A DNA stretch of 61,315 nt from an uncultured Clostridia bacterium (GTDB lineage: Bacteria; Bacillota; Clostridia; TANB77; CAG-508), in the NCBI GenBank assembly GCA_944387445.1, contig CALXEX010000008.1:1-61315 (forward strand), given 5' to 3'. The notes under the pieces were generated by a model. That model saw only the letters and a program-made list of their open reading frames with translations, did not search any database and had not been told where the DNA came from. Positions 54,082 through 61,315 of the stretch are shown in pieces (the stretch's first letter is position 1; the number at the start of each line of letters is the position of its first letter). The position numbers and the translations under genes were made by a program.

Positions 54082-54870
54082 TTAAAAATATTCGATAGTA
54101 TTTTTTAAATTTTCTACCACTTCATTATGTATTTTTCCATTAGTTACAAGTAAAGTATCTATTTTATCTCGTTTATTCCCTTTTAAGTTTGTGATTTTAC
54201 CACCAGCCTCTTTTACAAACAATTTTCCAGCTGCTGAACTCAATCCAATACTAGGCTTAACATTTATCACACCATCTATTTTTCCTGAAGCACACCAACA
54301 CAATTCAATTGCACTAGAAACTATTAATCTTAATCCTCTTACTTTGGAAGCTAGACTTTCTTCAACTCTTAATATATCTCTAATATGTTTTTCATTGTAA
54401 TGAGAAGTTAAACAAAATGATAAAATACTATTACATAATTTTTCATTGTTTGAAACTTTGAGTCTTTCATTATTGCAAAATGCCCCCTGTCCATTAAAGG
54501 CATAATATACATCTTTTTGATTGTAATCAATCACTAAACCGAAAATAGTTTCATCATTTTTCTTTAAAGCAACAGATGTTGAAAATAAAGGAATTCCAGC
54601 CGCAAAATTTATTGTTCCATCAATTGGATCAATAAACCATACATAATCACTATTTCCAACAATTTTTCCTTTTTCTTCTGAATAAATTGAATGTTCTGGA
54701 AACCATTCTCTAATTTTTTCAATAATTTTTGTCTCCATATACATGTCAACATCTGTTACAATATCGTTCAATTCCTTATTCCTTATGTTTTTATCTAATT
54801 TCGTTGCCTCATCATAACTTGTTAAGATAACATTTTTTAATTCTTCTACTAAATTAATATCTATATTCAT
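54082..54870 (-). CDS. Inositol monophosphatase-family phosphatase
   Basis: A 262-residue Mg-dependent phosphatase of the IMPase/CysQ/FBPase fold. The metal sites are visible: Glu in YSEEKGKIVG (about 64), the WFIDPIDGTINFAAGIPLF motif (about 80-98), and the second motif ELCWCASGKIDGVINVK (about 190), where the usual WDxAAG reads differently (NVKPSIGLSSAAG follows). It may act on inositol phosphates, sugar phosphates or PAP. AAAGGAC lies 7 bases before the ATG. It is the second-last gene of the island transcript. Confidence 0.85.
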   Translation of the reverse strand: MNIDINLVEELKNVILTSYDEATKLDKNIRNKELNDIVTDVDMYMETKIIEKIREWFPEHSIYSEEKGKIVGNSDYVWFIDPIDGTINFAAGIPLFSTSVALKKNDETIFGLVIDYNQKDVYYAFNGQGAFCNNERLKVSNNEKLCNSILSFCLTSHYNEKHIRDILRVEESLASKVRGLRLIVSSAIELCWCASGKIDGVINVKPSIGLSSAAGKLFVKEAGGKITNLKGNKRDKIDTLLVTNGKIHNEVVENLKNTIEYF

Positions 54871-54899
54871 AATATATTGTCCTTTCTTTTATAGATTTA

Positions 54900-55340
54900 T
54901 CATACCTTCTTATAATAGAATTTCAAATTAATTTCATGCCCACCATAATATTTTAATATTCGTTGCATTCTTTTATTCTCATCACCAGTTGCACAAGATA
55001 CTATTTTTATATCTTGATTTTCTTCTCTTAATTTTTCTATTAACTTAAAGAAAACTCCATATTTTCTATATTCTTCTTCAACAAACATTTGCGAAATCCA
55101 TAAAACCTCTCCATCATTAGCCCAATAAAAATATGAATATAATATCATTCCTACAGGCTTATTATCTATTTCTGCTACTAAGCAATTAAATTTAGGATTA
55201 TCACAAAAATAGTCTTTATCAATATTTTCCCTTAAACCATTCGTTTTTTCTGTATCATTAACATCGTTTATTATATTGTTAGCATGTATGATAAATTCTT
55301 TATGCTCTTTATTAGCTTTTAACACTTTTATTTCTTTCAT
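54900..55340 (-). CDS. GNAT N-acetyltransferase, copy 2 (island)
   Basis: Nearly identical to the protein at 52041-52481 (141 of 146 residues the same), with the same GNAT core and the same acetyl-CoA loop (GVFFKLIEKLREEN here). This copy lies between the SDR and IMPase genes in the island and is in its natural operon position; the other copy carries a remnant of the SDR 3' end in front of it, which suggests copying went from here to there. Substrate unknown. Confidence 0.85.
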   Translation of the reverse strand: MKEIKVLKANKEHKEFIIHANNIINDVNDTEKTNGLRENIDKDYFCDNPKFNCLVAEIDNKPVGMILYSYFYWANDGEVLWISQMFVEEEYRKYGVFFKLIEKLREENQDIKIVSCATGDENKRMQRILKYYGGHEINLKFYYKKV

Positions 55341-55365
55341 TATCTTGTTACCTCATATATAAATT

Positions 55366-56058
55366 TTAAGAATTTCTTTCAATTATAATATCCGATACTG
55401 TTAAATTTGTTTCATTTAAAACATTATCTAAAATTGTTTTAGCTACATCTTTAGGATTCATAAAAGATTTTTGTTTTTCCTCTGATATATAGTCTCTGCT
55501 ATTTTTATAAAAATCTGTATTGATTCCGCCAGGATAAACTCCAATTACTTTTACACTAGTTCCTTTATAAGCTACTTTTAAACTTTCTGTATAACCTTTT
55601 TCTCCCCATTTAGTAGCACAATAAACCGCTTCTTGTTTATTTCCTCTTAACGCTGCCGAAGACATGATATTTACAATTTTTAAATCTTTTTCATTTTTTG
55701 CTTTTAATACTTCTGTTGAAAGTAAAATCATTCCTTCAAGCCCTTTAAAACATTTAGTAATATCGTTTTTATTATATAATGTTGGCACTTTGAAGGATGG
55801 CTCTCCTGCATTATTAATTAATATTTTTATATTTCCTAAATTTGATATTTCTTTAATAGTATTTACAATAAATTCTTCATCTGAAATATCGCCAATAAAT
55901 CCTTTATAATTTTCTTTATATGTATTGTTTAACATTTTCATTTTTTCAAAATCTCTATCTATATTACATACAAATAATCCTTTTTCAATAGATTGTTTTA
56001 CTAATTCTAAGCCTAACCCATTTGCTCCTCCAGTTATAATTATTATTCTATTCTTCAT
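55366..56058 (-). CDS. Short-chain dehydrogenase/reductase
   Basis: A classical SDR of about 230 residues. The cofactor motif is ITGGANGLGLEL (TGxxxGxG, about 8), ILINNAGEPS (NNAG) follows, the catalytic Ser lies in IMSSAALRG, and YCATKWGEKGYTES gives the YxxxK pair. I chose the ATG at 56056-56058 because TTGGAG lies about 9 bases upstream; the frame begins at a TTG five codons earlier. It likely oxidises or reduces a hydroxyl or keto group with NAD(P); the substrate is unknown. Confidence 0.88.
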   Translation of the reverse strand: MKNRIIIITGGANGLGLELVKQSIEKGLFVCNIDRDFEKMKMLNNTYKENYKGFIGDISDEEFIVNTIKEISNLGNIKILINNAGEPSFKVPTLYNKNDITKCFKGLEGMILLSTEVLKAKNEKDLKIVNIMSSAALRGNKQEAVYCATKWGEKGYTESLKVAYKGTSVKVIGVYPGGINTDFYKNSRDYISEEKQKSFMNPKDVAKTILDNVLNETNLTVSDIIIERNS

Positions 56059-56089
56059 ATTATCCATCTCCAATATAAATTTATTATAC

Positions 56090-56233
56090 TTATACCATAT
56101 TTATTTGAAAAAATCCAGTTTTCTTATTTATTTGCATGTATAAATACTCCTTTATATTATTAGAGACTTACCATTTCTGGTAAGCCCCAATAAATTTATT
56201 CACTCTCTCATTTATTAGTCGCCAAAGAGGCGG
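56090..56233 (-). promoter_or_regulatory. Leader region of the SDR gene with hairpins and a 15-codon ORF
   Basis: On the minus strand CTTACCAGAAATGGTAAG (56167-56184) is a perfect 7-bp hairpin, and GCCGCC...GGCGAC (56217-56234) another. After them AAAGGAG precedes a short ORF (56090-56137, MQINKKTGFFQINMV) that stops 31 bases before the SDR start. This could be a leader peptide, or chance. From 56240 to 56404 I see only AT-rich sequence. Confidence 0.3.
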
Positions 56234-56404
56234 CAATAAACACATTTATTAAAAACAATGATGTTCTTAATTATTAATTTGCTCTATTTTCAATAAATTT
56301 TGCTTATTATTTCTATATTCCATGTTCATAAAATTTTTTCTTCAAATCCTAATTTTTAATAAAATTTCTAATTCTTTCTATCATACTAAATGTTTTTTAT
56401 TATT

Positions 56405-57253
56405 TTACAAATTATTTATTTCTATTTCTTCAACGATATATCCTTTTCCACCTACTAAAACATTTGATATTAAATTATTATTTTCTTCTAAAAAAACAAT
56501 AATTTGAGACGGATTATCTAATTCATATCCTTGTTCAAATACATATTTATTCTTTTTTATTCCATTTTTAAATAAGTAACAAGCTAAAGCACAATTTGAA
56601 GTTCCAGTTGCAGATTCCTCATTTATTCCATATAACGGTGCAAAATTTCTACAAATTGCTGTTAATTCTTCATCATTATTTAATGTAAACATATGCATAC
56701 CAATTACATCTTTTTCTTTACTTATCTTTTTCATTTCTTCAAAATTAGGTTTTATTTTTCTTAAACTTTCTCTATTATCTATCGGAACTAATATATCCTT
56801 TAGTCCTGTAGAAACAATTTGTATCGGATACTCTTCATTTAGCATATTAGTATCTATGCATTTTTCTATTTCATGTTTATCTATAATATCATAATACTTT
56901 GGTAAATTTTGTTGCATTAGTATTAAGTCTTTCTTTATTTGTATATTTAATATTCCTGATTTTGTTTCTATTTTATATGATGATTTACTTAATTTTTTTA
57001 AATTATTTAAAACTACAAATGTAGCAATAGTAGCATGTCCACATAATGGTACTTCTTCTACTGGCGTATAATATTCCAACTTAAAATCTGCTTTATCGCT
57101 TTCTGAAATAAATGCTGTTTCTGAATATCCTAATATTTGAGCTACCTTCATTTTTTGTTTGACAGTCAAATTATAATCATTGATTAAAACCCCTGCTTTA
57201 TTTCCACCTTTTTCATCTTTAGAAAAGGCACTTGCTACATATACTTTTATCAT
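56405..57253 (-). CDS. PhzF-family isomerase/epimerase
   Basis: A 282-residue protein of the PhzF/diaminopimelate epimerase-like fold. The N-terminal half has GNKAGVLIND, the catalytic Glu in GYSETAFISES (about 45), and the EYYTPVEEVPLCGHATIAT block (about 61-79) that marks the family. The C-terminal half has FAPLYGINEESATGTSNCA (about 215-233), the second signature. Members isomerise small amino-acid-like compounds; the substrate here is unknown. AAAAGGAGG lies 9 bases before the ATG. Confidence 0.92.
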   Translation of the reverse strand: MIKVYVASAFSKDEKGGNKAGVLINDYNLTVKQKMKVAQILGYSETAFISESDKADFKLEYYTPVEEVPLCGHATIATFVVLNNLKKLSKSSYKIETKSGILNIQIKKDLILMQQNLPKYYDIIDKHEIEKCIDTNMLNEEYPIQIVSTGLKDILVPIDNRESLRKIKPNFEEMKKISKEKDVIGMHMFTLNNDEELTAICRNFAPLYGINEESATGTSNCALACYLFKNGIKKNKYVFEQGYELDNPSQIIVFLEENNNLISNVLVGGKGYIVEEIEINNL

Positions 57254-57345
57254 AAATTCATTTCCTCCTTTTTTATAAATTATTAATGTTTTTCAAACTT
57301 TTTACTCTACTTTTATATCTTTTTATTATATCTAAATTAGCACAA

Positions 57346-57846
57346 CTAATCATAATTAATAAAGTCTTCTTTTAACAATCCTGTTACATGTTCATCAACA
57401 TATTCTTTTGTTGCTAAGCATAAATATTTTTTTCTTCTTATTCCTTCATCTTTATAACCTAATTTGTGTTGCATATTCTTAGATTTTTCATTACCTGTAA
57501 AATATCCATTTTCTAATCTTCTTAAATTTAATTTTTCAAAGCAATATTTTGCTCTTGTACTAAATGCTTCAATTGATTTTTGCTCATTTCTAGTATCTAT
57601 CGCATATTTGATTACATTTCTAATTTGTACACTATTAAATCCCATATAATTTAAGGCTATTTCTTTATAAATATCTTCAAAAATGATAAATTCATCATTG
57701 CTTTTTATAACAATTTGAATAGCCTTATTTAAAATTTTTGTTCCTTTTAATGTAGGAATCAACCCTAAATCTCTCAATATGTTATAAATCAAAATTGTAG
57801 CTTTAGAACTTATTAAATTATTTGTTTTATTATAATTTTTTACCAA
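57346..57846 (-). CDS. Chimeric ORF: Spo0A C-terminal-like domain joined to a GNAT tail
   Basis: The first 105 residues resemble the DNA-binding effector domain of Spo0A (ILRDLGLIPTLKGTKILNKA, FEDIYKEIALNYMGFNSVQ, IRNVIKYAIDTRNEQ): the same helix order as the Spo0A_C fold, without a receiver domain. Residues about 115-160 instead look like the C-terminal end of a RimJ-type GNAT acetyltransferase (GNEKSKNMQHKLGYKDEGIR, then KEYVDEHVTGLLKEDF). The rest of the acetyltransferase is missing. The only start is a TTG with no ribosome site, 9 bases after the AlbA_2 gene. It is probably a fusion created by deletion, and may not be functional. Confidence 0.55.
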   Translation of the reverse strand: MVKNYNKTNNLISSKATILIYNILRDLGLIPTLKGTKILNKAIQIVIKSNDEFIIFEDIYKEIALNYMGFNSVQIRNVIKYAIDTRNEQKSIEAFSTRAKYCFEKLNLRRLENGYFTGNEKSKNMQHKLGYKDEGIRRKKYLCLATKEYVDEHVTGLLKEDFINYD

Positions 57847-57855
57847 ATATTATTT

Positions 57856-59202
57856 TTATAAAATTGTTATATATTTCTGATTTCTACTTTTTGGCTTATC
57901 AGGAATTGTCATAATTAGTTTATTCTCTTTTAATAATTTATTTATATAATTATTTTTGAATTTATATACATCTTTATACCCAAAATGCTGTACAATTTCT
58001 TTTAATGATTTCTCTGTTTTACATAGTTCTAAAATTTGTTCTTCACTTACTGCTAACTTACTGCTTTTCTTACTGCCTAACTTACTGCTTTTTACTTTTG
58101 CAGTATCGCCATATTCAAATGGATTTTCTTTATATTTAAAAGAAACTCTTAAGAAATGATCCATAAATTTAAAGCAACTTTTATCATAAGCATCTAAAAT
58201 CCTTAATACACCAGAGCCAATGTTTTCAATTAAATCAACATCTTTAAAAACTCTAATAAGTTCTTTGTTTCTTGGAGCAGTAACTCCTTCCAAAAATTCT
58301 TCTTGTGATAGTTCTTGTGGTAAACCACCTGCAGATGTAATTTCAATTCTATCAGAATATAATTCTATTATTGGAGAATTTCCATAAGAATAATCATTAT
58401 GTACCACAGCATTTATAACTGCTTCTTTTAAAGCTGCTTTATCTATCATTTCTACTTCTTTTCTACCTTTATATTCTATTTTAGCATAAACAGTATTTTC
58501 TGCATCAAGTCTATCCAATATCCTTTGAGTTGCGGTAATTATACAACGATACCCATATTCTTGATTTTCTACTAAATCCATTTTATTAGTGCCTAAATAT
58601 TTTACAAGTTTTATTGAAACATTATTTTCATCTGCTAATAAAAATGCATTATAATTGTATTTACCTTCACTTGTTAATAAATCAAGATTTTGTAAAAAGT
58701 TATCATTTAATTTTAATCCGTGTTCTTCATAGTAAATTTTTAGTTGATTAAATGTTAATTCTTGTCTTGGAGAATCAATTTCTTTTAATGTATTTTTAAT
58801 CCTTTTGGAATACATATCATCAATCATTCTTTCTGTCATTCGTTCTTTACTACTACCAACTCTAATATAACAACCTTCTGGTGTTCTTCCTTTTTTTCTT
58901 AAATAATATGGTTTTTCAGTTCCACTTGATATTACTACTTTTATTACTTCTTTATTATCTATTGTTTCCACAACTACATCAAATAATCCTAAAGTTGATG
59001 GTTGAATATTGTTTTTTATTCTATCTTTTATTTTTAATTGTGTTAAATCTGCATCCTGAACTCCAACAACTTGTCCATTTTTTCTAATTCCTACATAAAT
59101 AATTCCACCTTCTTTGTAGTTGAGAAAGGCTATTACTTCTTGTTCAAAATCTTCATTTAGCTGTTCTTTATTTTCAAATCTATTTGTTTCTGTATTTGGC
59201 AT
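57856..59202 (-). CDS. AlbA_2 (Schlafen-type) and HATPase_c_4 protein with winged-helix tail
   Basis: About 448 residues. The N-terminal AlbA_2/divergent AAA_4 domain (about 10-120) has VIAFLNYKEGGIIYVGIRKN and GQVVGVQDADL. A central region follows, then a HATPase_c_4 domain (about 255-365) with KEAVINAVVHNDYSYG and LIENIGSGVLRILDAY, and a C-terminal winged-helix-like segment (about 395-448) after a GSKKSSKL-containing linker. Such proteins are usually called RecG-like or ATP-binding transcriptional regulators; relatives occur in phage defence loci. I chose the ATG at 59200-59202 because GGAGG lies 8 bases before it. It follows the TIR gene with a 12-base gap, so they are one operon. Confidence 0.82.
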   Translation of the reverse strand: MPNTETNRFENKEQLNEDFEQEVIAFLNYKEGGIIYVGIRKNGQVVGVQDADLTQLKIKDRIKNNIQPSTLGLFDVVVETIDNKEVIKVVISSGTEKPYYLRKKGRTPEGCYIRVGSSKERMTERMIDDMYSKRIKNTLKEIDSPRQELTFNQLKIYYEEHGLKLNDNFLQNLDLLTSEGKYNYNAFLLADENNVSIKLVKYLGTNKMDLVENQEYGYRCIITATQRILDRLDAENTVYAKIEYKGRKEVEMIDKAALKEAVINAVVHNDYSYGNSPIIELYSDRIEITSAGGLPQELSQEEFLEGVTAPRNKELIRVFKDVDLIENIGSGVLRILDAYDKSCFKFMDHFLRVSFKYKENPFEYGDTAKVKSSKLGSKKSSKLAVSEEQILELCKTEKSLKEIVQHFGYKDVYKFKNNYINKLLKENKLIMTIPDKPKSRNQKYITIL

Positions 59203-59214
59203 AAACATAACCTC

Positions 59215-59991
59215 CTAATTATTTACTTTTAATAAAGTAGCTTTCTCTCCATTTACAATCCAAACTTGTAAATGCTTAATTTCTAATTGATTTATATTTT
59301 TTACTTTAAAATATAAAGGTTGTTCAGGTGTTAAATCTTGTGACATTGATTTTATTCCTTTACAATTACAATTATTTACTTTTCCAGACAATGATACTGT
59401 CATACTTGCAAAACTGTTTTGGTTAGGTGGTGCAATCATTTTAAAATCAATTTCAGACAATTCATTTGAGAAAGAAACATCAATTGTAGGTGTATGCTCA
59501 ATGAATCTTCTAGCTTTTACTATAATATCAACTTCTGATTTCGAAATTACATTAAGTTCATAATAAACATTGCTATATGTAGAAATATATATATTGGAAT
59601 CTATATTATCTATTACATCAATAATGTTTTGCAATGATTGTTGCATTCCAATATTATACATATCTATGTATATTTTATCGGTTAAAATTGTTGGTTGCTT
59701 AGAATGATCTATTTTTATTGGTATAAATTTTGTTTCTCCTTTAGTAGATTTATTTAGTGCTACTTGCCATTCTAAGTTTACCATTCCGCTCTTTAATGAA
59801 TTTTCACTTATGAAAAAGAAAAAATACTTACATTTTTCTAAACCATTATTCATTTCGCTAATTATTCCATCGCCTGGTTTTATTGACCAAGAATCATAAA
59901 ATACATTTTCTTTTCCGTATCTATTAGCTAATGATACTGCTATTGGTTCTACTACATCTTTATCTTTATAATTATGACTTAAAAAAATCAT
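59215..59991 (-). CDS. TIR-domain protein, candidate NADase effector
   Basis: A 258-residue soluble protein with an N-terminal TIR_2 domain (about 1-135): MIFLSHNYKDKDVVEPIA forms the BB-loop side strand, FYDSWSIKPGDGIISEMNNG follows, then FFFFISENSLKSGMVNLEW with the Glu (about 77) in the position of the catalytic glutamate of TIR NADases. The C-terminal 120 residues are beta-rich (VYYELNVISKSEVDIIVKA, MTVSLSGKVNNCNCKG) and could be a sensor or binding domain; I do not recognise it. Bacterial TIR proteins commonly deplete NAD or make signalling nucleotides in phage defence. AGGAG precedes the ATG. The next gene is the AlbA_2/ATPase protein. Confidence 0.85.
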   Translation of the reverse strand: MIFLSHNYKDKDVVEPIAVSLANRYGKENVFYDSWSIKPGDGIISEMNNGLEKCKYFFFFISENSLKSGMVNLEWQVALNKSTKGETKFIPIKIDHSKQPTILTDKIYIDMYNIGMQQSLQNIIDVIDNIDSNIYISTYSNVYYELNVISKSEVDIIVKARRFIEHTPTIDVSFSNELSEIDFKMIAPPNQNSFASMTVSLSGKVNNCNCKGIKSMSQDLTPEQPLYFKVKNINQLEIKHLQVWIVNGEKATLLKVNN

Positions 59992-60010
59992 ATAAATTCA
60001 ACTCCTAACA

Positions 60011-60157
60011 TTATCTATTATTTACTAACCACTCATACACTTCATCTTCTGTTAAAACTCCATGTTTCAATTTATTAACTCTATCTTTAGCATCTTTTTT
60101 CCATTTATCAAAATCCTTCTTCATTTGCTTATTATCTTTATTTCTAGCAACAACCAT
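60011..60157 (-). CDS. Short basic ORF upstream of the TIR gene, probably a gene remnant
   Basis: A 48-residue ORF, strongly charged and helical (RNKDNKQMKKDFDKWKKDAK, then LTEDEVYEWLVNN). It ends 19 bases before the TIR start. There is no ribosome site before the ATG at 60155-60157, and a TGA lies a few codons upstream in the same frame. It looks like the C-terminal tail of a longer protein whose front was lost at the island edge. From 60158 to 60299 I see no gene. Confidence 0.45.
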   Translation of the reverse strand: MVVARNKDNKQMKKDFDKWKKDAKDRVNKLKHGVLTEDEVYEWLVNNR

Positions 60158-60299
60158 AGATTTTAACTGGTATAATCAATCTCATAAAATTATTAGTTAT
60201 ACAATATCTCAAAATTCAAGAAAAATCAATAGTTTTATAATTCCTTTACCTAATTCAGTTAAACATCTAATAAATGAACCGTTTTGGAGTAAAAAAATA

Positions 60300-60346
60300 G
60301 ACTTATCAAAACTTAAAAGTATTGATAAGTCTATTGGTGCAGATGG
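60300..60346 (-). other. tRNA-Leu 3' end and terminator: candidate island att site (right)
   Basis: The last 12 bases of the tRNA (60335-60346) are repeated at 53079-53090. Directly after the encoded CCA comes the hairpin GACTTATCAATAC...TTTTGATAAGTC with a T7 run, the tRNA terminator, whose stem is largely the same as that at the left copy. Confidence 0.65.
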
Positions 60347-60422
60347 CCGGAATCGAACCGGCACGGTTTATTCAACCGCAGGATTTTAAGTCCTGTGCGT
60401 CTACCAGTTCCGCCACATCTGC
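60335..60422 (-). tRNA. tRNA-Leu (anticodon UAA), CCA encoded
   Basis: The minus strand folds as a class II tRNA: acceptor GCAGATG/CATCTGC, D arm with GGTAGACGC, anticodon stem CAGGA/TCCTG around CTTAAAA (anticodon TAA), a long variable arm, and GTTCGATTC in the T arm. CCA is encoded at 60335-60337. It marks the edge of the accessory island. Confidence 0.97.
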
Positions 60423-60525
60423 ATATTTGAACTGGTTTTATCTTGACGACAATAGTTATTATAATATTTGTTCTTTTTTTTGTCAATAGGTTTTTACATA
60501 TTTTTTTAAATTTTATAAAAATTTT

Positions 60526-60553
60526 AAGAAGCCTGTACAAAATTAGGCTTCTT
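60526..60553 (-). terminator. carD terminator
   Basis: AAGAAGCCT and AGGCTTCTT form a perfect 9-bp stem with a 10-base loop; AAAATTTTTAT follows on the minus strand, separating carD from tRNA-Leu. Confidence 0.8.
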
Positions 60554-60564
60554 ATAGATTAATT

Positions 60565-61140
60565 TTAAGTATTGTCTGTTCCTGTTCCTTCTGCTCCATC
60601 AAAAGGTATAAATTTATTTACAACACTTTCAGTTGAAACATCATCTGCTCTAAACATCATAAATGAAGTATTTATTTTATTTTCAACTAATTGTTCTACT
60701 TCTTCTTGTGTTGCATGTTCTGCTAAAACTAATTCACTAACTAAGATTTGTTTTGCATTATTTAACATTTTTTTCTCGCCTGTTGAAAGACCTTTTTCTT
60801 TTTGCTTAAAACTTAAATTTCTTACAACATCAGCTATCTCATAAATATCTCCGCTCTTCATCTTTTCCATATTATCTCTATAACGTTTATTCCAATTTTT
60901 ATCCATAGCTGTTTCATCTTGTTCTAAAACTCCAAATACTTTATCTGCTGATTCTTTGTTAATTATATTTCTAACCCCAACTTCTTCTGCCTTTGCAGTT
61001 GGTATCATTACTTTAACCTCACCTGGCATTTTTAAAATATAATATGACTGTTTTTGTCCTAAAATATCTTTTTCTTCTATTGCATCTATTGTTCCTGCCC
61101 CGTGCATTGGGTATACAATTTTGTCTCCTACATTGAACAT
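60565..61140 (-). CDS. carD: CarD/CdnL-family transcription regulator
   Basis: CarD-like proteins bind the RNA polymerase beta subunit and stabilise open promoter complexes, with effects on rRNA transcription. From the ATG at 61138-61140 (AAAGGAGTG 6 bases upstream) it is 191 residues. The N-terminal RNAP-interaction domain (about 1-60) starts FNVGDKIVYPMHGAGTIDAI and includes YYILKMPGEVKVMIP. A helical C-terminal DNA-binding domain follows (about 75-165), with SGDIYEIADVVRNLSFKQKE and STGEKKMLNNAKQIL typical of the family. A promoter and attenuator-like hairpin precede it. Confidence 0.95.
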   Translation of the reverse strand: MFNVGDKIVYPMHGAGTIDAIEEKDILGQKQSYYILKMPGEVKVMIPTAKAEEVGVRNIINKESADKVFGVLEQDETAMDKNWNKRYRDNMEKMKSGDIYEIADVVRNLSFKQKEKGLSTGEKKMLNNAKQILVSELVLAEHATQEEVEQLVENKINTSFMMFRADDVSTESVVNKFIPFDGAEGTGTDNT

Positions 61141-61174
61141 GTAAGTCACTCCTTTCAGCATTTTTATTAATTTG

Positions 61175-61276
61175 GCAAAAAAAATATAATAAAGTTATGT
61201 CAATACTTTACCTTTTTATAACTTTATTGGATTTTTTAACCATATTTATTATACTACAAAAAAAGGTAAAAGTCAA
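61175..61276 (-). promoter_or_regulatory. carD promoter and attenuator-like hairpin
   Basis: On the minus strand TTGACT (61271-61276) and TATAAT (61248-61253) are 17 bases apart. About 20 bases after the expected start, AATAAAGTTAT (61218-61228) pairs perfectly with ATAACTTTATT (61188-61198), followed by ATATTTTTTTTG. This is a terminator inside the leader, 35 bases before the ribosome site. It could be an attenuator, or the end of an upstream gene outside the window if the promoter is not used. Confidence 0.55.
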
Positions 61277-61315
61277 AGCCATTACCGTCATTTTTTATGT
61301 TTATTTTTGTTCTAT

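Noticed and set aside
56090..56137. 15-codon ORF before the SDR gene as a true leader peptide.
   Set aside because: It has a ribosome site but no codon bias pattern or attenuator after it; chance is likely in AT-rich DNA, so it is only mentioned within the leader entry.
60011..60157. The short basic ORF before the TIR gene as an antitoxin or regulator of the TIR protein.
   Set aside because: It has no ribosome site and reads like the C-terminal tail of a longer protein, so a remnant is more likely.

Overview
The window reads as one AT-rich (my impression, well under one third G+C) chromosome segment of a low-GC, probably spore-forming Firmicute of the class Clostridia, most likely an uncultured gut lineage. 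The support is a SleB-type spore cortex hydrolase, a Spo0A C-terminal-like domain, strong TTGACA/TATAAT promoters, AGGAGG ribosome sites, and standard Firmicutes genes (recG, holA, ruvC, yvcK, murB, pyrG, gpsA-plsY-der, rqcH, addA, rdgB, carD). The code is standard: several intact genes end in TGA.

Layout. 1-2570: a broken large serine recombinase beside a tRNA-Leu(UAG). 2.6-15.4 kb: mostly minus-strand housekeeping genes (recG, sleB, holA, ruvC, a methyltransferase, a glycogen debranching enzyme, yvcK-murB) and a pilin-like gene. 15.5-24.8 kb: nfeD and an SPFH protein on the plus strand, pyrG, trmB, a frameshifted RluA-type pseudouridine synthase running into the RNase P RNA gene, and two G+C-richer single-gene cassettes of unknown function. 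24.8-38.6 kb: dtd, gpsA-plsY-der, nagZ, rqcH, addA, rdgB. 38.8-41.9 kb: unrecognised cytoplasmic proteins. 41.99-49.77 kb: a Gram-positive type Pel exopolysaccharide operon, pelD-pelE-pelA(deacetylase)-pelF-pelG, in which PelG is fused to a DUF4832-like hydrolase-fold domain. 50-52.9 kb: small accessory genes and a candidate type I toxin-antitoxin locus. 53.04-60.35 kb: an apparent genomic island at the 3' end of a tRNA-Leu(UAA), marked by a 12-bp direct repeat of the tRNA 3' end. It carries a TIR-domain protein, an AlbA_2/ATPase partner gene and small-molecule enzymes. The window ends with carD.

Structures beyond genes: four very long palindromes (162-291 bp) in intergenic gaps fall into two sequence families whose arms differ between loci yet stay complementary. 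A two-hairpin element occurs twice, upstream of holA and of nagZ, with a covarying stem. Several leaders (pyrG, carD, the 21.2-kb cassette) can form attenuator-like hairpins. Four genes are broken by in-frame stops or single frameshifts; three of the frameshifts are short indels that could be recent decay or sequencing error.

The strongest candidates for something new are the TIR + AlbA_2/ATPase pair in the tRNA-bounded island, the PelG-DUF4832 fusion, the palindromic repeat families, and the self-contained G+C-richer gene cassettes.
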